Origin: Cunninghamia lanceolata
Lineage: Eukaryota > Streptophyta > Pinopsida > Cupressales > Cupressaceae
DNA: 64,000 bases
Direction of reading: 5' to 3'
Assembly: GCA_027924645.1 (NCBI GenBank)
Contig: BSBN01000254.1
Span: forward strand, 14,082,501 to 14,146,500
Under the pieces are notes generated by a model. It did no database searches, was not told where the DNA came from, and saw only the letters and a program-made list of their open reading frames with translations. Of the stretch, positions 1 to 11,711 are shown piece by piece. How positions within the stretch are numbered: position 1 is the stretch's first letter; each line of letters starts with the position of its first letter. The translations under genes were made by a program, and so were the position numbers.

Positions 1-894
1 TAGGTTTGACAAAACTAATCCCGAACAGTTTTTCAAAGAGTTGGCCCAACTCAAACAGAAGGATTCAGTGGATGCATACATATCTGATTTTCAAAAACTT
101 GTAGTCTTGGTTTCGAATGTTTCAGAGAGCAAGTTGTCCTATCTTTTCATTGAAGGTTTAGGGGACCTCTTCATGGTTGGATGAAAACCCTAGATCCACC
201 TTTATTACAGGATGCTATTAAGAGGGCTAGAGGTATGCAATTTTCAGCACCTTCCAAGCACAAGTTTCAAAGGAAACCCTTCTCTTCCTCAAGAAAGGAT
301 CCCAAGAGAAACTTTCAGAAGGAATGGCCTAGAAGGACGACTCCAGACATAGAAGCTAAAAATGAACTAAGAAAGAAATTGTGTTTCTCATGCAAGGAGC
401 CTTGGGAGCCCAGTCATAGATGCCTTGGGAAAGGGAAAGCCTATTACATAGAGGTCACTTCTAATATTGATGATGATGGAGTCCAAGACACTAGTTTGGA
501 AAGTTAGAATGAGGAGCAACAGCTAGTGCTTGATGCTACAACTATAGGTGACACAGTACATGGTACTATTGCTACATTGTCAAGAGCTTCTAAGCATCAT
601 CCTTTTAGAGTGAGAGGAGTCCTGAAGGGACAATGGGTCACATGTTTGGTTGACAGTAGGGCCACTCATAACTTCATTGATGAGAGTTTAGTGGTGAAGA
701 GAGGATTGCATGCAGAGGAATTTTTAGGTTTCAGTGTTATGGTTGCCGATGGATTCAAGATGAGTTGTACTAAGAAGATTCTATAGTTGAGTATCCAGTT
801 GGGTGACTATACGATTACCAATGATTTCTATGTGGTCGGAATTGATGATATCGATGTTGTTTTGGGAATCCAGTGGTTACACTCACTTGGCAGG
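1..894 (+). pseudogene. Element A gag C-terminus and protease
   Basis: A single frame (frame 1) carries the end of a gag capsid domain, a basic stretch, a CCHC zinc knuckle (C-x2-C-x4-H-x4-C, about 439-480 in the window) and a retroviral-type aspartic protease. The protease core reads DSRATHNF near 652-675, where active copies have DSGA. The glycine to arginine change (GGG to AGG) should destroy the catalytic loop. The second conserved protease motif, VVLGIQWL, is at about 856-880. In-frame TAG codons occur at 505 and 784. The frame is cut off after the protease by solo LTR B and resumes after 4718. Confidence 0.85.
890..894. repeat. Target-site duplication GCAGG, left copy (element B)
   Basis: GCAGG immediately precedes the TGTTG start of element B and is repeated immediately after its CAACA end at 4714-4718. 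Five-base duplications are normal for LTR-retrotransposon integration. Confidence 0.9.
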
Positions 895-3800
895 TGTTGT
901 GACCAAATCACACATCGCCCCATTGCAAATGGGGACCCCCTTTTTTTTGAGCTCCAGTGCTTTGCTAAGTCCAGGATGATGTCTTTTGCATGATGAAGTC
1001 AGTATTACTTGAGTCCTTAGCTTTGTGATGAATCTTATAGTCTCTTGATGACCTGATCCTGATGTTTGAGATCCTGAAAATGACTAAGTTTGGTATCCTG
1101 ATCTTGAAGATCTTGAAAATTGACTAAGTCTGAAATCTGGTGGATCCTCCAAATTCTATAATCTGCATGTTAAATCCAGTGGATCTGAGACTTATCTCAA
1201 ACATCCTGAAAGGTATATTGAAAAATATTTAAAGTATAAGAAATTCTGGGCGCGAAATTGCTCTAGGATCACCTCAAAACTCCGCCTAGAACTTAAGGCG
1301 CCTTTCATCATCTAGACAACCTCAAGATTGTGCCTTGGGCGAAGAGAGCTTGAAACCAAAGCGCCTTGATTGAAATTGATGTTGCGAAGCTTGAAACATT
1401 GCAAATTTGACAAGGAAGAGGCATTTAGGTCTAGGCGCCCTTCATGCTACAAAATTACCTCATTTTTAGCGCCTTAAGGATAAAAGCATAATGAGTTGTC
1501 AGTTTTGGTGCCCTGAAACCTAAGTGATACAAATCATCATCATGGGCGCATTCTTGATCTAGTTGACTCCACTTTGAGTGCCTAACAACCTTGGCACCCC
1601 TTATAACTCATTTTGGCGCCCTTCATGGGAAGACACCTCAATATGCACCTTGAAGGAAAAACGTTGTAAATCATTAGATATAGCGCCTAAGTGTAGAGAG
1701 ATCTATTGTAGCTTTGAACTAGTGATTGAATTCATCAAGGTATCAAGAAATGAACTAAGTATGCTAGGGCGCCATATCACATCTGGAGACTCAACTATGA
1801 GCCCCTGGGCGTGAGGAGGCCTAAGTCATCTAACTTGATGTTATATTAATCCAAATCTTGGAAAAATCAACTATCTCAAGCTAGGCGCCTTCTTATGCCC
1901 CTATTGGCGCCTCAAGGAAACATCACTACACCATCAAATCAGCGCCTCTTGTATGAAACTTAGAAGATTGAGAAGTAACAAAACAAGGAGTTAAGGGCTC
2001 CAATTTCCACTTGGATGATCATCAACTCGCACCTCAAAGAGTCAAGGCGCCCTCTTTAGTCTATATTAACTCATTATGGCGCCCTGGGAAGAGTCACATT
2101 GACTTACCTCTAGATTGGCGCCTTGAAAGGGGAAGTCATCATTGAAGGCACCTAGGATGTAAAGTTGAAATCATCTAAAAGGCCAAGCAACAAGCATGAA
2201 GTATGAAGGCGCCTTTTCCTTTCTTTCCATACCTCAATTAGCGCCAAGATTGAAATTGCATTCCAACACCTCTTGAAGTTGGCGCCTAGGCGTTTTTTCA
2301 CTCCTCTGTAAACTCTTAATGGTGCCTTCAAGAAAATCACTCAATCCATATCAAAAGGTTGGGCGCTTGAAGTATAAAGTCATTCCAAGACATAATTGAT
2401 CACTTAGGATTGCGAAATTGCAAGTATTAAGACATTGAAGTTGGGCGCTACTTTCTCCAGAATCACACCATTTTGGCGCCTAAGGGAGGAGTTTGCATTG
2501 AAAGATACCTTTTGAGTGAACCTTATAGGGGATTGACTTCTTTTAAACATTACAATTGCTAGAAATCATTTGAAATTATGAATGTGGGACTAAATTAATG
2601 TTAGGCCTTTTTTGCTCCTCTTTTCACTTGTATAAGCGCCTAGAGCTTGAAGAAAGATTATTGCATGTTTAGGGTGTTTCCTTTGTTATGAAGTGATTGA
2701 TATATTGTTTATTTTGTCTTGTAGGATCATCAATCAAGGCTAAGGAGTTCTACAAGGAGTCACCTTCAAGCGAGAAGTCCGGAGTTACCTTCATCCAAGG
2801 AGTGAAGTCAAGAAATTGTTATTGCAAGAAGAAGCATCATGCTAGCCACCTTTGGAGATCAGTTCGACATTCATCATCAAGTTGTATCATAGAAGGAAGG
2901 AGTGTTGGTGAAGCCAATGAATCATCTGAAGGACAAGCACCTAAGTCACCTTCGAATTGTAGAAGAAACATCAATGACATCATGTTGGGTCATGTCAAGT
3001 TCAATGATATCATGTTCGAAGACATTCCTCCATCCAAGCTTCAAGTCGAGTTCTCCCAATCTTCAAAGGTTCATTAAGCTTCAAAGTCTCCTTGAGAGGT
3101 CATCTACTCCACATCCAAAGAAGGTGTTATCATCTACCCTCCAAAGAGTCACCTCAAGGTCAACACACCAAGTGCACTACTTCATCTTCATCATGTCATC
3201 AAGCAAAGACACTTCATCTATTCAACTTCAAGTTTCATTCAATCTTCAAGTCCAAGAGAGATCTCCTACTCTTCATGAATGAAGCATCATCGTATATTCT
3301 ACTTCATGTCATCTATGAAGCTTCATCATCTATTCTTACATGAAGGAAGCAACATCATATCTCAACTCTATTCTTCATGAGGATACATGATCAATATCAA
3401 CTTACCTACAAGAAGAAGAAAGAATCATGAAGTTAATCAAGTGAAGCAACAAGTATCATACATTCAGTCTACAAGAAGAATGAACAAGACAAGATCTACA
3501 AGATGTATTCCCAAACATACAAGTTCAAGCAATCACATTGAATACATCACCACATTGATGATATAATTTTCAAAGTATGCTGAGGTGGCATCTATGTGGC
3601 GAGTACACATCATTTTAAATGCATTAAATGTATCATTTAATGAAAGAAGCCAAAGGGACGCCTATGTGGAAGACATTTTTAAATGATTTCATCTTACCTT
3701 ATCACATTGGAAAATGTGCCTTCATTGCCTCTCTCTGTTATGCTAAAAATAGCAATTTGTTGTAACTACCTTTGAGGTGGCACGATCTAGACCCTTGGCT

Positions 3801-4713
3801 ATTGAATTAATCTAAGCCATTCATTGTATTTTGACCACTATATAAAGGCCTTGTTGCCTCATTTGTAAATCATTAGAGACTAGAGAGTAGTCCGTAGGCA
3901 AGTAGGAGTAGAGTAGAAGAAACTCTCGAAATTTTCTGAGAGAACTTGAAATTGTTGTAAATATTTCTCAAGATTAATGCAAAAGACATTGGAGTTCGCT
4001 TGGTGTTTAAGTATTGTCTTGTGGAGTAACATGGTTTCTTGTACTTTGATGAAGTGGAGAGATGTTTCAAATAGATTAGAAGCTCTTTGATGTAATGTAT
4101 GTTGTACTAAATATTTGATCAACTCCTAGCTCGTGCTTTTAACATTCATCGTTGGTGAAGTGTTGTGTAAAGCTAGTTTGAGCCTTATTTGCATAAGTTC
4201 GATTGTGGATGTTTGTTTGAGTTGCGTCGTTCAATGGGTGCTTGTATAAGCTTTCATGATTTGAAAACAATTTGCTTAACCTTAGGAGATTGCACCAACT
4301 TCATGTAGTTGTAGGCATCCTTGGCGAAGTGGAGTTAGGTTTATCGAGGAGTTTGGTTTATCGAGGAGTTTGTCTATTCAATACACCATCATTGCTTCAT
4401 TGACCTTAGATTAGTTTTCCTAAACCCTTTCCCTTTTACTGTTCTTTAGTCATTGAGGTCTTGTATATATGTCATCCACACTGAAAGAGAGATAAGCTGA
4501 ATGAAAGAAGAAAGATCTGATGTAAGTCCCTTTGTGTTTACCAGCAAAATCATGCTTAGTCACTGAGCTGTCTCTTACAAAATCATAAAAAAGGAACCTT
4601 GGAGACATCTTGTTTTATCACTTTGTTCAGCATTCGAGAGACTTTGCTCAAGAGAGAGTCAGATACTCTGTATTTCACTCTATTGTTGACTTGTCTAAAA
4701 ACAAACATCAACA
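895..4713 (+). mobile_element. Solo LTR B, 3.8 kb, nested in element A
   Basis: The segment starts TGTTGTGACC, ends ACATCAACA and is bounded by GCAGG duplications. Removing it rejoins element A between protease and reverse transcriptase. No gag or pol motif was seen inside, so it is best read as a very long solo LTR left by recombination between two LTRs. A TATA box (TATAAAG, 3841-3847) lies about 870 bp from the 3' end, as expected for an LTR promoter. About 20 GCGCC motifs are scattered over 1249-2640. Its termini resemble those of element D's LTRs (TGTTGTGA...ATCAACA, with a similar CCCC/GGGGACCCC block just inside), so the two may be related families. Short open frames inside it (1578-1814, 2697-3343) show no domain. 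Confidence 0.8.
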
Positions 4714-4718
4714 GCAGG
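4714..4718. repeat. Target-site duplication GCAGG, right copy (element B)
   Basis: This is the matching copy of 890-894. Element A coding sequence resumes directly after it. Confidence 0.9.
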
Positions 4719-6300
4719 TACATTCAAGATTTTCAAAAGATGAAGTTGGAGTTTATGTCAGATGGGAGGAAGGTCGTATTGAGAGCATTAGCGAATGGTG
4801 TGCCAAGGATAGTGATAGCAAAGAGGATTGAGACATTGTTAGACATGGTGATGTTGCATGGGCAGCCCAATGTTTTATGTCTTCTAAATCCTCTCCCAAC
4901 AATGGCAAGCAGTATCATGTGGATATCCAGTCAGTATTAGATAAGCACAACATGGTATTTGAAGAGATTCCTCGTGGTAGACCTCCTGATCATGGATTTG
5001 AGTATGTGATTGAGTTAGAGGAAGGGTCCAAGCCTGTCATCACCACTCCTTATCGTCATCCTAGGAGATTCAAGGAGGAAATAGAGAAAACGATTAAGGA
5101 GTTATTGGATATGAGACACATCAGACCTAGCTCCAATCCCTTTGCAACTTCAGTGGTCTTCGTGAAGAAGAATGGCATGATGAGGATGTGCATTGACTAC
5201 CGTGCCTTGAATAAAAGGACAATCAAAAACAGGTACCCTATACTTAGGATCGATGAGTTACATGGAGCAATATATTTCTCCAAGATTGATCTTCGATCAA
5301 GGTACCATCATCTTAGAGTCCATGATGAGGATATTCACAACATTTAGATGTCATTACGGGCACTATGAGTTTTTGGTTATGCCCTTCGATCTTACTAATG
5401 CTCCCATGACTCTCCAATCATGCATGAATCATATCTTCAATAAGCAGTTGCGGTTTGTATTGGTATTCTTTGATGATATCTTGATATACAGTAAGACATG
5501 GGAGGATCACCTCAGGCATATTGATGAGGTGTTGGGTGTTATGGAGGCACATTGCCTATTTGTGAAGGCTTCCAAATGTGAGTTTGGGACGACCGAGATT
5601 TTATATTTGGGACATGTGATTGGTGCTGGTGGAGTCAAGGTAAATCAGGAGAAGATACAAGGTATTCTAGATTGGTCGCCATCGAAGAACATTTCAAATT
5701 TGAGGGGTTTCTTCGGGCTATGTAGTTACTACAAGAGCTTTGTGAAAGGGTTTTCACAGTCGGCAACACCTCTTACAGATCTCACTAAGAAGGGTGCATT
5801 CAGATGGTTGGATGAGGCTCAGGTGACATTTGATAGACTTAAGGAGGTGATGAGCACTTGTCTAGTGTTGGCTCTACCAGATTTCTCTCAGTTGTTTGTG
5901 TTGGAGTGTGATGTGTCAGGTGAAGGGATAGGCGTAGTCCTCGTGTAGAATAAACATCTCATAGCCTATGAGAGTAGAAAGTTGGGAGATGCAGAGCGGT
6001 TGTATTCCACTTGTGATAAGGAGATGCTTGCCATCATACATGTGTTGGCAAATTTTTAGACAATTCTTGGTGGGTGGAAAATTTGTGGTTAGGACGAACC
6101 ACAAGAGCTTGAAATACTTTCTAGAGCAGAAGGATTTGAATGAGAGGCAGCAAAAGTGGGTGAGTAAGATTTAGGCATATGATTTTGACATTGAGTATGT
6201 TAAGGGGAAGAAGAATGTTGTTGTCGATGCACTATCCAGGAGACCCACACTTTGCTCTATGTCGGAGATTTCAGTTGATTGGAAAGCTTGATTGGAAAGC
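4719..6300 (+). pseudogene. Element A reverse transcriptase and RNase H
   Basis: The frame begins in the protease-RT linker. Reverse transcriptase follows with the fingers motif CIDYRALNK (about 5190-5216) and the catalytic FFDD box (about 5466-5477). RNase H has the first catalytic Asp in ECDVSGEG, Glu in DKEML and a terminal DALSRR near 6220-6240. A one-base slip at about 5345 shifts frame within the palm domain, and further shifts occur between 5948 and 6180. Stops such as those at 5946 and 6172 are CAG-to-TAG changes. The enzyme would have copied element RNA in cytoplasmic particles; this copy cannot be functional. Confidence 0.88.
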
Positions 6301-6359
6301 TCACATTTTGGTTGAGTATTCCAAGAATACATTTGTGTGCAAGCTCATGGACGGTAAGA

Positions 6360-7702
6360 TTTAGGATGACAGGTATAAGGTGATTGATGATGTGATCTAC
6401 TACAAGGATAAGATCTATTTGGTACCTGAATAAAACATGAAGGATAAGATTTTGAGCGTTGTTCATGACACTCCTTTAGCAGGACATCCAAGGTTCTTCA
6501 AGACCTACAGGAAGGTGCGAGAGAGATTCTCATGGAAGGGTCTCAAGGATGATGTCTTGTGATATGTTCGAGAGTGTATGACCTGTTAGTAGAACAAGTC
6601 AGAGCATACTTTCCTAACAGGTTTACTTCAGCCATTGCCTATTCCAGAGCAGAAGTGGGAGAGCATATCCATGGATTTCATTACAGGTCTTCCGAAGGTC
6701 CAAGGCAAAGATTGCATATTTGTGGTTGTTGAGAGATTGACTAAGTATGCTCATTTCTTTGCTATTTCATCTGATCATAAGGCACCTCAAGTTGCGGAGT
6801 TATTCTTTAGAGAGGTGTTTAGACTTCATGGACTTCCAAAGACCATTGTCAGTGATCGAGATAGCAGATTTCTCAGTGTGTTTTGGCGGGAGCTATTCCG
6901 ATTGGTTGGTACAGAGTTGTCCCCGAGTACTAGCTACTACCCCCAGATAGATGGGCGGACTGAGATTGTGAACAAATGGGTAGAAGGATATCTATGCAAT
7001 TATGTTGTGGAGAATAAGGCTTGGATCAGGTGGTTGTATTTAGGAGAGCATTGTTATAATACCTCCTATCACATGTCGATAGGCATGTCACCTTTCAGAG
7101 CCTTGTATGGTTATGACGCTATGTCTTTTGTAGACTTAGCATTTGATGATAGCAGAGCTCCCAGAGATAGAGAGATGATGCAGGATAGCCAGGATATCCT
7201 TAAGGCACTTAAGGATAATCTACACCGTACTTAGAATCAACAGAAGATATGTGTAGATAGACACAGGGTGGAGAGGACATTTGAGGTTGGTGATCTAATT
7301 TTCTTGCGCCTACAACCATACCGACAGTCTACATTGAAGAGAAGTGGTGCAAAATAACTAAAACCTCGATTCTATGGCCCCTACAGGATTGTGAGGAGAG
7401 TTGGAGAGGTTTTATATGAGTTGGAGTTGCCAGAGGGTAGCGTAATTCATAATGTATTTCATGTATCTTGCTCAAAAGGGCAATTGCGTAGCACATTACA
7501 TCTTCTCCCGAGCTTCCACCATTGGATGAAGAGGCTTGTTCCTGATGCTAAATTGGATGTTAGGGAGCGCAGGTTGAGGAATGGGGTGATCAAGGAGTAT
7601 TTGGTTAGATGGAGAGACTTGCCACTTGAGGATGCTACATGGGAAGGTGAACAAATTTTGCAACATTTAGGTTTGCAATTGTTTGAGGGCAATCAATTCT
7701 GA
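6360..7702 (+). pseudogene. Element A integrase with C-terminal chromodomain
   Basis: The integrase zinc-binding HHCC region lies about 6440-6600 and contains two adjacent TAG codons after its last Cys. The catalytic core has Asp in SMDFITGL (about 6670), Asp in IVSDRDSRF (about 6850) and Glu in DGRTEIVNK (about 6960). A GPY/F module (FYGPYRIV) precedes a chromodomain (about 7540-7670) with the aromatic pattern YLVRW...ATWEG. Chromodomains direct chromovirus integration to marked chromatin. In-frame stops include 7232-7234. The frame ends at a TGA about ten bases before the LTR, with no spacer ORF. Confidence 0.88.
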
Positions 7703-7712
7703 GAAGGGAGAA
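7701..7712 (+). other. Polypurine tract of element A
   Basis: GAGAAGGGAGAA lies directly before the LTR start and is the expected primer site for plus-strand DNA synthesis. Confidence 0.75.
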
Positions 7713-7713
7713 T

Positions 7714-9085
7714 TATAATATCCCCTTTTTCTGAGTGATCACCCAGCAGAGTAGGCTAGCCTACTCTATTCCTGTAGGCTAGGTCGGGTAGCAAGGGAAT
7801 AATCTAATTAATTAAATATTAAGTAATCCAAAGTCAATTTTGGATTATTTATATTTAATTAATTAAGTTGGACCTATTTGTAATATAAAATGACCTTTTA
7901 TAAAGAGAGCCACTTTAAAAATAAAAGAAAACAAAATAAAATATAAATAATGCCAAAAGAGAGGTCGGCCAAATGAAGTTGGCTAGGAGGTTCAAGTGGT
8001 GGCTAAAAAAGAAGGAAAAAGAAATTCATTTCATCATTCTATCTTGTCATTTGCATTGGAGATTTTCTCTTGTGGCTGCAACTATTGTTCAACATATTCC
8101 AAGGATGAAAACCCTTAGGAATATTTGGTGGATTGGACGAAAACCCAATTCCATCTTGAGGTGGTTTCACTACGGAGTTCACAGTTGCGCTTCATTGGAG
8201 ATTTGAGGAGTTGATTGAGCTACATAGTCACATCTATTTGCAGATTTATATCAGATTGGAGAAGATATTTTCAGCGCCATATTTTGAGAGATTGCTCCAA
8301 GAGTTTGCCCTAAGGTGAGTGCCACTTCCTTGGTAGGGCGATTTGTTGTTTGTGGGCCTTGAAGGCCATAATCTAGCCACTGCCAAGGGAGATCCATAAG
8401 CAGATTGGATTGCAGATTTTCAGCTTCGTTTGGAGGTTTATTTTGAAGAATATTGTTAGGGTTTGTACCCTAGGAGAGTGCCATCCATGAGGAGCAGGAA
8501 ATTCAGACTTTGAGGAACATTGCAAGCCCAAACCCTAGTCACCGCCTTCACTTAGCATGCCATTTCCAGCTACAAGGAGTGCTGCCTAGTTTGGAGGAAG
8601 ATTCGTGGGTCTTTTTGAGTCTCAAGGTGTATGAATAATTGCCAAAGTTGATCACCCGTCTAGGGTTTGAAACCAAGACCTCATTCTTCATCATTTTGGT
8701 ATGTAGACACCTTTATTTATCAATGTAAAGGTCTGATTTGTAACAACAGAGATCTGAGTTACGTTTGGGCATGTTTGAGCCTTGAGATTTGATGTAATTT
8801 CATTTCTGAGAAGTCTGATTTGTAGCAGAAGTTATTCATATTCAGAAATCAGAACTTTTGTCATGTATTTTGTGTTGGAATGGTCATAATAAGTGGTAGA
8901 ATATATGGTTGATGTTATCTTCACAATAGTTCATGTTTGACATGTTTATTTGAGCAATTGGCATACCTATAATCTCTGTCCAAAACTACTTACAATTCAG
9001 AAACAGAAAAATCAGATTTCATACCCCTAGGGTTTGGCAGAAATAAAAATCAGAAATTAGGGCAGATCTGATTAGGGATGTTACA
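7714..9085 (+). repeat. 3' LTR of element A (1,372 bp)
   Basis: The LTR begins TATAATATCCC (expected TGTAATATCCC with a G-to-A change at base 2) and ends GGGATGTTACA, a near-perfect inverted terminal pair. A TATA-like TTTATAAAG lies at about 7897-7905. A long transcribed part with short leader-like ORFs (for example 7973-8206) follows and is not considered coding. The 5' LTR is outside the window, so age cannot be estimated. Confidence 0.85.
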
Positions 9086-11711
9086 GTTTGGTTTGATTTT
9101 TCGCAGCATGCCCATTCCTCAAATCTATTGAACTGTTAGCCAAAAAAAATCATGAAACAACCTCTTCCATTGCTCTCAATGAAAAAAACAGAAAATACAA
9201 AATGCTTCTAAAGCAACAATAGCAACAGTACTAGCCATAATTTAGAGCCCAACAGAAAAGTATATATAAGACCATTGATCCTGAACTCTACCAATCTCCT
9301 TCGGTCAGCAACGACATCCCTAAAACATTAGACCTGCTGTACTTAGCATAATTGAGATACCAGAGGAAAGTAAATTAATGATCTGATGCTCTTAGAAATA
9401 AAATTGGTTTTCATCTTATTCACAAGTAAACAGGACCAGTATGGAGTTAAGATATTGTAGGCATCACCATGATTTAGAGAGGGCAACAGCCCAGGCCCCA
9501 TAGATATGAATTATGATGGAATGGCAATTCGCCATTTAGTATCAGTGTTCTGTCCTTACCATGACCTTATTATGATACGTGAGGTCATAATCAAATGAAC
9601 ATTAATGAAGAGAAACAGACTTTCCGTCCTCTTCTACACACATCATGCTGCATTGTAGATCCAGAGACAAGCAGTCTTAGCAAAGAAGTTTGTGCTTCAA
9701 TCAACCTTAATCAACATGGTGATAGTATTTTATTTTGAGGCTTATCATACATAGGATTTTCTTTCTCAAACTTACTTTTGAACTTTGGTTCAATTTTCAC
9801 AGCATAACCGTAGACATCTCCAATTGTAGAAATCTGCAAAAGGTCCATGCCTTTTTCTACAGAGGTCCACAAGCCTCACCTGTTTTTCAATATCCGGTCC
9901 TTTTCGGTATCACAAATATCAAAATTCTATTCCTAAACAGATCATTACATCCTTGGTACAGTTGTCACAACTTGATGAATTGCTCATCATGGTTAAATAT
10001 GGGCTAGTTTGTGTCATTCAAGGAAGGAACAAAACTCAGAGAAATTTACTTTAGGATGCTTACAATACTTATAATATCAGCACTATACATCATAATTAGA
10101 AGGCTACTTTCAGTAGGGAAAACATAATCTTCTCGTGGTTTGAAAAAGCAGTAATGGAAAAATAGGACTTAACTTGATTCAACCAATTATCTATTCTCTG
10201 CATCCATACTTGTGCATCTATGATGTCCGACCTTGAAATGTTTCCTTGGATGTTTACAATTGATGTGATGAAGATGTTGTGACTAGCTGGAGAAGTTAAG
10301 AGAAATGGTCTAGCATCTTTGACTTCGCTGTTTAAAAATTATATGCAGGCATTAAAAAACTTGTATCACTCGCATTGACCTGTTGGAAAATTTAAAAAGT
10401 TATGGCAATCCTTCATGTTCTCTCATTATCTCTGAAGTGTGTCCTTGATGATAGTTTGATTGACTGGTTCTTGTATCTCCAGTTTCTCTATATTTATCAC
10501 TTGTGGTCGTTTAATCGACAAGGTTATAAAAAAGGTCATGAGTTTTGGGAACTAACTTCATGTGACCTGACCTCTTACAACTGGACATACAAAGAGAGGA
10601 AATGTCTGAATTAAGAACTCTAATGTCCCTAATCCGGATCTTAGGATTAGTGAAGGAGACAACACACTGAATGTGGGATTGATTGCGTTATCAGCTGAAA
10701 CTGTTTAAGCTAATAAGCAATGAGAACACAATGACTACAAACAATGGATTAAGAAATATAAAATAAATCAATCATTCACAAAGACAGAAGATGTGGAATT
10801 GCAATGATAGAATTATGTTGTCTGACATAGAGTTGTATAATCCATGAGAACAAATGCAAAATGGATGATGTAAGCAGAAAATTTGGTGGTCAAAACCCTT
10901 GTGGATTGCAATAACACATTTATAAAAGTTCCAATTTAAGAAAACAAGGTCGTACTCTTCAAAATGGAACATTTTATATCCTTTCATTTAATCTTATAGG
11001 AATTACTATCATGCGTTGAAGTCGCGTCTAGGTTGACACTTAAGAGGTACTAAAGTCACACTGGGTTCCTCAGATGATCAGGGTCAGAATCTGTGGAGTT
11101 CTATGTAGTCAGTCATTATTGTTAGTGGTAGTCGGTCGTAATTAGTAAAGGAAATAATAAAATGTTAGACAATGTTTGGGCACAATTAGTTTTGGAATGT
11201 TGTCAGTATTAATCCTGACGGTTATGTAGTCGGTGCAACAGTTGATATCTCAACGACCTTGGCATAAGTTATATATCGAGCCGATACTTATAATCGGGGG
11301 GCAGCGTTGTGACATTGTAGCGTAATACTGATATATTCAATGAATGGAAACAATGCTTTATTCTGTGCAATTCTGGTATGAATGATACGCTTTATAGTTA
11401 TTGCTGTATATTTCCGTTTACTTCAAGTTTTGTTTGAGAAACCACTTAGCGAGTAAACATTTTACTGACTAGGAACACTTAGAATGCTGATACATGACCA
11501 ATAAACTCACACTGGCTCTTAGATCTATTGGATTATTTGCAATGTCAGGAGACATGAAACATAACCATTTAATTTGTTGATTCAATTATAATACGCTAAA
11601 CACCATATTTATTGTTTTTCTACTCATGACTATTTTTCCTGAGTTTGACAAAAGCAACTATGCCCATCTTGAACACAAAATTAACGAGGAAGAGGACTTT
11701 TTTACATGCAG
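9086..11711. other. Non-coding stretch, probably intron of the SERINC gene
   Basis: No exon of the SERINC N-terminal half was found here. The only notable segment is 11010-11420, which has more CpG than its surroundings and a run of six Gs near 11296-11301, possibly an old LTR fragment. The rest is AT-rich with no recognised gene. Confidence 0.4.

Larger units (their letters stand above)
1..9085 (+). mobile_element. Ty3/gypsy chromovirus A, 5'-truncated by window edge, with nested solo LTR
   Basis: The order of parts is gag zinc knuckle, aspartic protease, reverse transcriptase, RNase H, integrase, chromodomain, purine-rich tract and LTR, which is that of a Ty3/gypsy chromovirus. Motifs resemble the Tekay/Reina side of that group (protease close to DSGAT, integrase followed by GPY and a C-terminal chromodomain). 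The 5' LTR and start of gag lie left of the window. The internal region is split between protease and reverse transcriptase by solo LTR B (895-4713). Several frameshifts and many in-frame stops show that it is dead. It lies in the same orientation as the SERINC exons downstream, so it may sit within an intron of that gene. Confidence 0.9.

Noticed and set aside
2697..3343. Overlapping + ORFs of up to 126 codons inside solo LTR B
   Set aside because: Ser/His-rich low-complexity translations from CATCATCAAG-type words in several frames at once, with no domain.
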